Source: G963717155 sp963717155
GTDB lineage: Bacteria; Actinomycetota; Thermoleophilia; Gaiellales; JALYLC01
DNA length: 64,000 nt
Assembly (NCBI GenBank): GCA_963717155.1
Contig: OY970326.1
Location: 5,061,423 to 5,125,422, forward strand
Direction: 5' to 3'
The notes below the pieces were generated by a model. That model made no database searches. It was not told where the DNA came from and saw only the letters and a program-made list of their open reading frames with translations. Below, one piece after another: positions 17,742 through 25,739 of the stretch. A program made the position numbers and the translations under genes. Every line of letters begins with the position of its first letter. Position 1 is the first letter of the stretch.

Positions 17742-18508
17742 GCACGACCCTCGAAGGGCGTGTGGCGGCAGTCACCGGCGCCGGTGCCGGGCTCGGGCTC
17801 GCGATCGCGCGCGAGCTGGCGAGCGCGGGTGCCGACATCGCGGTCTGCGAGATCAACGCCGAGGCCGGCGAGCAGGCCGCGGCGGAGCTCTCGGAGCTGG
17901 GGGTGCGCGCGACCTCCTACCCGACCGATGTCCGCGAGAGCAAGCAGGTGGACGCGTCGTTCGCGGCGGCCCGCAAGGACCTCGGCCGGCTCGACATCGT
18001 CGTCAACAACGCCGGCATCTCCCACGTCGGTCCGCACACCCAGGACGTCACCGACGACGAGTGGCTCCAGTCGATCGCCGTGATGCAGTCCGGTGTCTTC
18101 TACGGCATGCGGGCTGCCGGGCGGATCATGCTCGAGCAGGGATCCGGTTCGATCGTGAACATCTCGTCGATCCGCGGCTTCTCGCCCAACCCGGGCCGTA
18201 TGACCTACTGCGCCCCGAAGGCCGCGGTGATCATGATGACCGCGGTCGCCGCGGGTGAGTGGGCCGGTCAGGGCGTGCGCGTCAACGCGATCGCCCCGGG
18301 CATCATGCGGACGCCGATGTGGGACGCGGACGTCGCGCGCGGCGCGATCGACGAGGTCGCGTACATCAACGTCGTGCCTGCCAAGCGGATCGGGGACGCG
18401 CGCGACGTCGGCAAGCTCGCGGTGTACCTCAGCTCGGACGACGCGAGCTACGTCACCGGCGGCGTGTTCACGATCGACGGCGGCCTCACCTCGATTCCTG
18501 CCGGCTGA
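17738..18508 (+). CDS. short-chain dehydrogenase/reductase
   Basis: A 256-residue classical SDR: TGAGAGLGLAIA cofactor loop, DIVVNNAG, SIVNISSIRG containing the catalytic Ser, YCAPK active-site Tyr/Lys, and TGGVFTIDGGLTS at the end. The ATG at 17738 overlaps the M24 stop (ATGA). The lyase gene follows after 4 nt. Probably an NAD(P)-dependent step in the same pathway. Confidence 0.92.
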   Translation: MSTTLEGRVAAVTGAGAGLGLAIARELASAGADIAVCEINAEAGEQAAAELSELGVRATSYPTDVRESKQVDASFAAARKDLGRLDIVVNNAGISHVGPHTQDVTDDEWLQSIAVMQSGVFYGMRAAGRIMLEQGSGSIVNISSIRGFSPNPGRMTYCAPKAAVIMMTAVAAGEWAGQGVRVNAIAPGIMRTPMWDADVARGAIDEVAYINVVPAKRIGDARDVGKLAVYLSSDDASYVTGGVFTIDGGLTSIPAG

Positions 18509-18512
18509 CCGC

Positions 18513-19850
18513 TTGCCGAGCACGCTCGACTGCACGCTGCTGCGCGACCTGTTCGGCACCGCGCAGATGCGCGCGGTGTTCGACTCGGAGCGTCTCCTGC
18601 AGGGCTGGCTCGACGCCGAGGCGGCACTCGCTCGCGCGCTCGCCGACGTCGCGCTGATCCCCGCCGAGCAGGCCGAGGAGATCGCCGGTGCGTGCCGCGC
18701 CGAGCTGTACGACCTCGATGTGCTGCGCTCCGAGATCGCGGCGTCCCAGCACCCGCTCGTGCCCCTGGTGCGTGCGCTTGCCGCGCGGTCCGGCGAGGCA
18801 GGCCATTGGGCGCACTGGGGGGCGACGACGCAGGACATCATCGACACGGGGCTCGTGCTTCAGCTCCGCGAGGCAGTGCGCTTGCTCGCCTCCGACCTCG
18901 CGCGGGCGCTCGTCGCCGTCGCGACGCTCGCCGAGCGCCACGCCGCGACGCCGATGCCGGGCCGCACGCACGGCCAGCACGCGGTGCCGATCACGTTCGG
19001 GCTCAAGGCCGCGTCGTGGGGGGACGAGCTGGTGCACGCGCGCGCCGCGCTGCTCGCGGCCGGCGCGGCACTCCCGGCGTCGCTCGCAGGCGCGGCAGGG
19101 ACGCTCGCGTCGCTCGGGGCGGCCGCCCAGCCCGTGCTCGAGGCGTACTGCGACAGGCTCGACCTGCCCGTGCCAGAGGGCCCCTGGCACGCGGCGCGCT
19201 TCCTGCTGCGCGATCTGTGCCACGGGCTCGGCGAGATCGGCGCGAGCGGCGAGCGGATCGCTGCCGAGATCGTCCGGCTCCAGGCCAGCGAGATCGACGA
19301 GCTCCGTGAGCCGGCGATGCCGGGGCACGTCGGCTCGTCCACGATGCCGCAGAAGCGGAACCCGATGACGAGCGAGTACCTGATCGGGTCAGCGCGGCTG
19401 CTGCGCGGCGCCGTCTCGGTCGTGCTCGAGGGCGGCGCCCATGCCGGCGAGCGCGACATGGGAGCGTGGTCGGCGGAGTGGCTCGCCGTGCCCCAGGCCT
19501 GCATCCTCGCGAGCAGCGTCGCGGACAAGCTCGCGTGGGTCCTCGAGGGCCTCGAGGTACGTGCCGACCGGATGCGCGCGAACCTCGAGCTGACGCGCGG
19601 TGCGATCGTCGCCGAGGAGCTCATGATGCGCCTGGGCCGCGAGCTCGGGCACGAGACCGCGCACCAGGTGGTCGCGCGCGCAGCGCAGGAGGCCGCGCGC
19701 AGCGGACGGCGCCTCGACGAGATCGCGATCGGCGACGACCCCGATGCGAGCGTCGAGCTCGTCGACGCGGCCGACTATGTCGGCTGGAGCGCCCGCGCCG
19801 CCGAGCAGGCGGCGCTCCGTATCCGCGCCCATCTCGCGGCAACCGGCTGA
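18513..19850 (+). CDS. aspartase/fumarase superfamily lyase (PcaB/PurB-like)
   Basis: A 445-residue lyase with the superfamily layout: early HWAHWGATTQDIIDTG, then MPGRTHGQHAVPITFGLK with the catalytic-region His, and signature loop GSSTMPQKRNPM near residue 275. The pattern is closest to 3-carboxy-cis,cis-muconate cycloisomerase and adenylosuccinate lyase. No purine or beta-ketoadipate genes are near, so the real substrate may be a sugar-acid or amino-dicarboxylate adduct. The TTG at 18513 is the only start in frame before strongly conserved sequence. Confidence 0.88.
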   Translation: MPSTLDCTLLRDLFGTAQMRAVFDSERLLQGWLDAEAALARALADVALIPAEQAEEIAGACRAELYDLDVLRSEIAASQHPLVPLVRALAARSGEAGHWAHWGATTQDIIDTGLVLQLREAVRLLASDLARALVAVATLAERHAATPMPGRTHGQHAVPITFGLKAASWGDELVHARAALLAAGAALPASLAGAAGTLASLGAAAQPVLEAYCDRLDLPVPEGPWHAARFLLRDLCHGLGEIGASGERIAAEIVRLQASEIDELREPAMPGHVGSSTMPQKRNPMTSEYLIGSARLLRGAVSVVLEGGAHAGERDMGAWSAEWLAVPQACILASSVADKLAWVLEGLEVRADRMRANLELTRGAIVAEELMMRLGRELGHETAHQVVARAAQEAARSGRRLDEIAIGDDPDASVELVDAADYVGWSARAAEQAALRIRAHLAATG

Positions 19851-19864
19851 CGCTCCGGAGCGTC

Positions 19865-19893
19865 TTGACACGCCCCATTCCATCGCGTTTGAT
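19865..19893 (+). promoter_or_regulatory. candidate promoter of the APC permease operon
   Basis: Consensus TTGACA at 19865-19870, 17-bp spacer, TTTGAT at 19888-19893. It is preceded by a 14-bp perfect palindrome ACGCTCCGGAGCGT (19850-19863) touching the lyase stop, which could be a short terminator stem or binding site. Confidence 0.5.
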
Positions 19894-19922
19894 TGCCGTC
19901 GGCGGCGAGGCGCATGCCTCGC

Positions 19923-19936
19923 CGGAATCGTTTGCA
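19923..19936. promoter_or_regulatory. LacI-type operator, site 3 (CGGAATCGTTTGCA)
   Basis: The third copy of the TGNAANC-type dyad, located about 30 bp downstream of the candidate -10 box and just upstream of the GGAGGGG ribosome-binding site of the APC permease gene. It is weaker than site 1 but shares GGAATCG. Confidence 0.4.
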
Positions 19937-19950
19937 GCCGGGAGGGGTCG

Positions 19951-21429
19951 ATGTCCGTCGTGACCGGAGAAGGTGGCGTGATCCCGGAGGGGTCGGCGCT
20001 CAACCGTAACGCGCTCGGGCTCTCGGGCCTCGTGATCATGGGCATCGCCTACATGGGCCTCGCGCTCACGGCGTACTTCAACTTCGGGATCATGGAGGGC
20101 ATCACCGGCCCGATCGTGCCGCTCGCCTTCGCGGCGGTCACGGTGGCGATGCTGCCGACGGCGATGAGCTACGCCGTCATGAACGCGCGGCGCCCGTCGA
20201 CGGGCGGCACCCTGACGTGGCTCTGGGAGGCCACGACGCCACCGCTCGGCGTCTGGCTCGGCTGGGTGCTCGTGATCGCCTACATCGACGGGTGCATCCT
20301 GCAGCCCGTGATGTTCGGGCTGTTCTTCAACTCCCTGCTCGACTACTTCGGCATCAGCACGTCGTACTGGACGGCGACGGCCACCGGACTCATCTCGATC
20401 GTCGTGGTCGGGGTCATGACGAAGAAGGACATCCGCGTCTCGGCGAAGGTCACGGCGATCTTCATCGCGATCGAGGCCGGCTTCGTTGCGCTGCTCGCGA
20501 CGTACATCATCATCAAGCAGGCGATCGACGGGAACCTCAGCGCGCAGCCCCTCAACCCGGGCGCCGCCACGAACGGGTGGACCGGCTTCCAGAACGCGCT
20601 GCTGTTCGCCGTGCTGGCGATCGCGGCGTTCGACATCGTCGCGCCGATGGCCGAGGAGACGAAGACACCGCGCAAGCTCGTGCCGAGGGCGACCATCTAC
20701 GTCACGATCGGCGCCGGGCTCTACTGGGTCTTCACGTCGTTCGGCTTCGTCAACGCGGTGCCGGCCTCGACGATGGCCTCGTACGTCAACTCCGGAGAGT
20801 TCACCCCGATCTACCTGGTCGCCGACCACTACATCGGGTATCTCCGGATACTCGTGCCGCTGACCGGCATGACGGCCGTATTCGCGGCGTTCACGCGCGA
20901 TCTCGATCGCCTCGAGCCGCATGCTGTTCGCGCTCTCGCGCGAGGGACTCGCGCCGCGCGTGTTCGCCCGCACGGACGAGAACAAGACGCCCTGGAACGC
21001 GCAGAAGTTCGTGCTCGGCTGCTGCGTCGTGCTGCCCGTGCTGATCGGGCTCTACCAGGACCGCAACCCGCTGCTCGCGTTCGGCTGGATCGGCGAGGCC
21101 TACGTGTTCTTCATCCTGATCCCCTACACGATGACCTGCGTCGCGAACATCTTCTACCACCTGCGCGTGGAGAGGGGTCGTTCAACGTCCTCTGGAACCT
21201 CGTGCTGCCGGTGCTCGGCATCGCGATCAACTGCTACATCTTCTACAAGAACTTCCTCAAGACGTTCCTGTTCGACGCTACGAGCTTCAAGTACCAGACG
21301 TCGATCACCACGGCGTGCTTCGCGCTCGTGCTGGCCGCGGTGGTGTTCACGTGGGTCGGCATCCGCAAGACGGGAACGGCGAAGACGCCCCACCACTTCT
21401 CCGAGATCGCAGAAGGAACGCACGATTGA
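19951..21429 (+). pseudogene. APC family amino-acid/amine permease, two compensating frameshifts
   Basis: A permease of about 492 residues with 12 hydrophobic segments and an APC-type start (LGLSGLVIMGIAYMGLALTA). ATG at 19951 after GGAGGGG. The reading frame is broken by one extra C at about 20896 (residues should read FTAISIASSRMLFALSREG) and restored by a missing G in the G run at about 21174-21177. All of the protein is otherwise recoverable, so a consensus error is at least as likely as true inactivation. Its end overlaps the next SDR start (TTGA). It is probably the uptake system for an amino compound in this cluster, under operator site 3. Confidence 0.75.
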
Positions 21430-22219
21430 GCGACCGCTTCGATGGCCGCAACGTGATCGTCACGGGCGGTGGCCGCGGCATCGGCCAGGCCACCGCCCGT
21501 GCGTTCGCGCGCCGAGGGCGCCAACGTGCTCGTGCTGGGGCGCAGCGAAGCCGACCTCGAGGACACCGTCTCGGCGATCGAGAGCGACGGCGGCACCGCG
21601 TGGCACCTGACCTGCGACGTCCGCGACGAGGCCCAGGTGGACGACACCGTTGCGCGCGCCGTCGAGCGTGTCGAGCGCATCCACGTGCTCGTCAACAACG
21701 CGGGCATCGACGACGACACGCCCGTTCCTCGAGATCGATCGCGCGCGCTGGCGCGACATCATCGACACGAACCTCACGGGCCCGTTCCTGATGTCGCACG
21801 CGGTCGCGCGGCAGATGGCCGCGAACGGCGGCGGGGCGATCCTGCACAACGCCTCGATCGACGCGTCGGGCGGCGACGGGCCCTTCGCCGCCTACAACGC
21901 GTCGAAGGCCGGCCTGCTCGGACTCAACCGGACGATGGCGCTCGAGCTCGCCGAGCACGGCATCCGCTCGAACTGCGTCAGTCCGGGCTTCACCCACACG
22001 GACATGACCGAGAAGGCCGTCGGCCCGAAGCTGATGGACTACCTGAACGGGTCGTTCGCGCGCGTCCCGATGAAACGGCTCGTGCGCCCCGACGAGATCG
22101 CACAGGCGTTCCTGTTCCTGGCCTCCGACGCTGCCTCGGCGATCACGGGCATCGACCTGCGGGTCGACTGCGGCCTCACGGCGAACTGGTTCATCCTCGA
22201 GACGCTGCCCGAGGACTGA
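21426..22219 (+). pseudogene. short-chain dehydrogenase/reductase, two frameshifts
   Basis: A third SDR in the cluster, read in three frames: VIVTGGGRGIGQATARAFAR, then one extra C at 21513, EGANVLVLGRSEADLEDT and NNAGIDDDT, then one extra C within 21721-21723, PFLEIDRARWRDIIDTNLTG, active site AYNASKAG, and SGIDLRVDCG-like end. Removing both Cs gives an intact protein of about 264 residues. TTG start at 21426 overlapping the permease stop. Sequence error or very recent decay. Confidence 0.75.
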
Positions 22220-22288
22220 CCGACGCCGACGCTCATCGAGGACGAGGTCGCGGGCTGGCGGGCGCTCCGCCTGGGGAACGGTGCGCTC

Positions 22289-23221
22289 GTGGTCACCGTG
22301 CTGCCCGACCGGGGCGCCGAGCTCCATGCGTTCGAGGATCTCGCGACAGGCGTGCAGATGCTGTTCGCCGCGCCCTGGGGATTGCAGCCGCCGGACGCGC
22401 CGCCGCGCGAGGGTAGCGGCGGCGAGGCGTTCCTCGAGCGCTACGCCGGAGGCTGGCAGGAGCTCTTCCCGAACACGAACGGCGCGTGCGTCGTCGACGG
22501 CCAGGAGCTGCCGTTCCACGGCGAGGTCGCGTTGCTGCCGTGGACGTGGGAGGTCGTGCGGGACGATGCCGACGAGCTGGCGGTGCGCTTCGAGGTCACC
22601 TGTCAGCGGGCGCCGCTCCGCCTGGAGCGCACGATGCGGCTGCCCGCCGCCGGTCGCCGGCTCGTGCTCGACGAGACGGTGACGAACCTCTTCCACGCGC
22701 CGGTGCAGTTCGTCTGGGGCCACCACTGCGTGCTCGGCGCACCACTGGTCGCCGACGGGGCGCGGCTCGTCACATCGGCGGGCACGATCGTGACGATTCC
22801 CGAGATGTGGGAGGACACCGCGCGCCTCGAGCCGGGGCAGCGGAGCCCGTGGCCGATGGCGCGGACGCGCGACGGCGGAGAGGTCGATCTCTCCCGCATC
22901 CCCGGACCCGAGGCCCAGAGCCACGACGACGTGTACCTGACAGACCTCGACGACGGCGTCGCCGAGCTGCGGAACCCCGCGCTCGGCCTCGGCTTCCGGA
23001 TGACCTGGGACGCGAGCGTGTTCCGCTGGATCATCTCGTGGCAGGCGTACGGCGGGGCGCGTGCGATGCCGCTGCGCGACTCCTACGCGGTCGGCGTCGA
23101 GCCGTGGGTGAGCGGCGACAACCTCGAGGCGGCGATCGCTGCGGGCGAGGCGCTCGAGCTGGACGGCGGCGCGAGCCTCTCGACGACGCTCGTCGCCGAG
23201 GTCGTGAGGGTTGACGGATGA
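22289..23221 (+). CDS. galactose mutarotase-like (aldose 1-epimerase superfamily) protein
   Basis: A 310-residue beta-supersandwich protein: LPDRGAELHAFEDLATG early, WGHHCVLGAP in the position of the catalytic His region, and YAVGVEPWVSGDN containing the Glu typical of epimerases. Likely interconverts anomers or binds a sugar of this cluster. Homology clearly begins before the GTG at 22289: codons from 22220 (TLIEDEVAGWRALRLGNGAL) belong to the first strands but contain no ATG, GTG or TTG, so the real start may be a rare codon or may have been lost by a nearby indel. The end overlaps the next gene by ATGA. Confidence 0.72.
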   Translation: MVTVLPDRGAELHAFEDLATGVQMLFAAPWGLQPPDAPPREGSGGEAFLERYAGGWQELFPNTNGACVVDGQELPFHGEVALLPWTWEVVRDDADELAVRFEVTCQRAPLRLERTMRLPAAGRRLVLDETVTNLFHAPVQFVWGHHCVLGAPLVADGARLVTSAGTIVTIPEMWEDTARLEPGQRSPWPMARTRDGGEVDLSRIPGPEAQSHDDVYLTDLDDGVAELRNPALGLGFRMTWDASVFRWIISWQAYGGARAMPLRDSYAVGVEPWVSGDNLEAAIAAGEALELDGGASLSTTLVAEVVRVDG

Positions 23222-23625
23222 ACGGCGCAGCCGACGCTGACAGCGATACCCGGGCCCGGATCCAGCAGCACTGGGAGGCGTCCGAACGCGGAGACGCCGA
23301 TGCCGAGCACGCGATCTACGCCGAGGACGCGATCCTCGACTATCCGCAGTCCGGCGAGCGCTTCAGAGGCCGGTCACGGATCCAGGCGCAACGCGGCGGG
23401 CACCCGGCCGAACGCCACTTCACCGTCCGGCGGATCCTCGGCGGCGGCGACACCTGGGTGAGCGAGTGCGTGATCACCTACGACGGCGTGCCCACGTACT
23501 CCGTCAGCGTCATGGAGTTCCGCGACGGCCTCGTGACGCACGAGACCCAGTACTTCGCCGACCCGTTCGAGGCGTCTCCCGGCCGCGCTGCGCTGGCCGA
23601 GCCGATTCCGGCCCGCGATGCGTAA
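23218..23625 (+). CDS. NTF2-like/SnoaL-type small protein
   Basis: 135 residues with the NTF2-like cone fold pattern: IQQHWEASERGDADAEHAIY, AEDAILDYPQSGERFRG, and VMEFRDGLVTHETQYFADPF. These domains act as small isomerases, hydratases or binding proteins, and no specific reaction is predictable. ATGA overlap with the mutarotase-like gene; last gene of the catabolic unit. Confidence 0.8.
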   Translation: MNGAADADSDTRARIQQHWEASERGDADAEHAIYAEDAILDYPQSGERFRGRSRIQAQRGGHPAERHFTVRRILGGGDTWVSECVITYDGVPTYSVSVMEFRDGLVTHETQYFADPFEASPGRAALAEPIPARDA

Positions 23626-23676
23626 GCCGCGGGTCGCCCGCGCTAGGGTGTGGGCTCGATCTCAAGGAGACGCCTC

Positions 23677-23829
23677 ATGTGGGAATGGATCATCATCGTC
23701 GTGTGCTACCTGATCGGCGCAGGGTTCTTCCGCCTCCTCGGAGGGCTCGGAAGTGCATCCGAGGCACTGCAGGGGTGGGGGCGCCACACCACCTCGGTGC
23801 GCGGCACCGCATCCCCGAGCAGTAGCTGA
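23677..23829 (+). CDS. small membrane protein (50 aa)
   Basis: ATG at 23677, preceded by AAGGAGA with a 6-nt spacer and a TAGGGT -10-like hexamer at 23644-23649. It encodes 50 residues: MWEWIIIVVCYLIGAGFF forms one TM helix, followed by a glycine-rich segment and a polar tail ending PSSS. The good ribosome-binding site, own promoter-like box and following strong hairpin support a real gene. Function unknown. Confidence 0.7.
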   Translation: MWEWIIIVVCYLIGAGFFRLLGGLGSASEALQGWGRHTTSVRGTASPSSS

Positions 23830-23838
23830 GAGCTCGCC

Positions 23839-23871
23839 GCTCGCCCACGCCGCCGACCGGCGTGGGCGAGC
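23839..23871. terminator. bidirectional terminator-like hairpin
   Basis: A perfect 14-bp GC-rich stem (23839-23852 with 23858-23871) and 5-nt loop between the convergent small membrane gene and the S53 peptidase gene. There is no T run on either strand, so it is a hairpin-only terminator of the kind usual in high-GC actinobacteria. Confidence 0.65.
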
Positions 23872-23887
23872 TACGAGCGTGCGGCGC

Positions 23888-25513
23888 TCAGGCGGTGTGC
23901 GCTCCCTGGCTCGCCAGTGCGCTGGCGCTGAGGGCGGCCTCGACATTGGTGCCGATCGGGCGGCCCCACCCGCTGCATGCGTCCCAGCCCTTCGTGGCGT
24001 GGTACGCGCCGTTGGTGCCGCTCGTGATGTCGACGAACGCCTTGGTCGAGTTGGCCTTCGCGTACAGGATCGGGTTGAGGAAGCCGGCGCTCTGGCCCTC
24101 GGCCTGGTTGATCCGGGCGATCAGGCCGGCGATCAGCGGCGCCACGGCGCTCGTGCCGCCGAACACGCCGCTCGAGCCGTCGACGATGACCTTGTAGCCC
24201 GTTGCCGGGTCGGCGTCGGCTGCGAGGTCGGGAATCGCGCGCCCTGCCCGATGCCCGGGGTTGGCCGACTTCGGCACCTTCCCCTTCTGCCACGAGGGCA
24301 CGGGGAACGTGTCCGAGACGCCGCCGCCCGTCGAGCCGTGGCCCGGGTTGTTCCAGACGATCTCGTCGTGGATCGTCCCGTTCGTGACGTCGAGGCGGGT
24401 GCCGCCGCACGCGGTCACGTGCGGGCTCGAAGACGGGAAGTCGGCGTGCGCCTTGCCGTCCGTCATGCTGTCGTTCGAGCCGTCATCGCCGGCGGCGCAG
24501 AGGATCGTCACGCCGAGCGCGGCGGCGCTCGCGAACGCCGCGTCGAACTGCGCGAGGCTCTGGGCGGTCCAGTTCGCCTCCGCGCCGCCCCACGAGATCG
24601 AGATCACCGACGGCTTGCGCTTGGCGTCGTGCAGTGCGGTCGTGATGGCGTCGAGGAAGCCGCGGTCGGTGTTCGGAGCGAAGTACACGGCGAGCTGCGC
24701 ACCCGGGGCGACGGCCCCGGCGACCTCGATGTCGAGCGCGACCTCGCCATCGGCCGAGTTCGGGTCGCCGGTCGGCGCGTTCTTCCCGCCGTCGACCCCG
24801 ATCGCCGTGACCTTCGGCATCTTCAGGCCGAGTGACTTGAAGTACGCCTTCAGGTCGGCCGTCTTGTAGCCGCCGCCGAGCTCGATGATCGCGATGCACT
24901 GGCCGGTGCCGTCGGCCCCGTCGGGGAAGTCGTAGAGATCGGCGAGCTGCACCGGGGTGAACGACGCGGCAACGGCGCGCGGATCCGCGGCGCGATCGCC
25001 GACAGGGATGCCGACCCGCAAGTGGGGGCTCGCGGCGGGACGATCGTCGAGACCGAGCACCGCTTCGACGATGTCGGCGAGCTCGGGCGGGATGTGCACC
25101 GCGCCCGTGCGTCCGCGATAGGCGCCGTCGGCGTGCTCGTAGCGCTCGAGCGTCACGCCGAACGCCTCGGACATCTGCGCGGCCGTTCCGGCCAGCGAGA
25201 CGGTGCGCCGGGCCGCATCGGAGTCGAGCACGGTGAGGCCGTGGTCGGCGGCGAACTCCTCCACCTTGTGCATGTCCGCAGGATCGGCGCCGGAGGCCTC
25301 CGCCAGCTGCTCGCGCGTCAGGTACTTGCGCTCGCCGGGTGCCGGAACTCCGAACTTCGCTGTCGAGCCGAGCGGCTTCGAACCCGCGTGGTAACGCACC
25401 ACCACGGTGACCTCGACGTGCTCGTCACCGGGAACGGCACCGGTAGGGCGAGCACCCTCGACCGGGGCGCGCTCACTGCCGGGGACGGGGACGCGACCAT
25501 CGGGCGTGGCCAT
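23888..25513 (-). CDS. S53 family serine-carboxyl peptidase (kumamolisin/sedolisin)
   Basis: A 541-residue protease precursor. Residues about 35-175 are the pro-kumamolisin activation domain (RKYLTREQLAEASGADPADM, GVTLERYEH). The catalytic domain follows: Glu and Asp in DGEVALDIEVAGAVAPGAQ, oxyanion Asp in AAGDDGSND, and nucleophile Ser in FGGTSAVAPLIAGL. A calcium-site Asp is in the region of FVDITSGTNG. There is no classical signal peptide, as is often true for the family. AAGGAG 6 nt before the ATG at 25513. An acid-active secreted peptidase is expected from the family. Confidence 0.93.
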   Translation of the reverse strand: MATPDGRVPVPGSERAPVEGARPTGAVPGDEHVEVTVVVRYHAGSKPLGSTAKFGVPAPGERKYLTREQLAEASGADPADMHKVEEFAADHGLTVLDSDAARRTVSLAGTAAQMSEAFGVTLERYEHADGAYRGRTGAVHIPPELADIVEAVLGLDDRPAASPHLRVGIPVGDRAADPRAVAASFTPVQLADLYDFPDGADGTGQCIAIIELGGGYKTADLKAYFKSLGLKMPKVTAIGVDGGKNAPTGDPNSADGEVALDIEVAGAVAPGAQLAVYFAPNTDRGFLDAITTALHDAKRKPSVISISWGGAEANWTAQSLAQFDAAFASAAALGVTILCAAGDDGSNDSMTDGKAHADFPSSSPHVTACGGTRLDVTNGTIHDEIVWNNPGHGSTGGGVSDTFPVPSWQKGKVPKSANPGHRAGRAIPDLAADADPATGYKVIVDGSSGVFGGTSAVAPLIAGLIARINQAEGQSAGFLNPILYAKANSTKAFVDITSGTNGAYHATKGWDACSGWGRPIGTNVEAALSASALASQGAHTA

Positions 25514-25739
25514 CGACTGCTCCTTGTCCTCAAAGGCGGTCGCTACATCGCACGACCAGCGTCGGTCGCACCAGTGCGGCCGATAGACAAGATAGTCCCC
25601 GGGCGTCTCCTGATACATGCGAGATACCGATAGAACCTCCCGGACCGAGCGCGGTTGATGATCGTCTCGGCGGCGCGTTGACTTCGCCTCGGCGCGCGTG
25701 GTACGCATGGGCCGTTCGCGTCTGGGGAGGGCGGCACGA

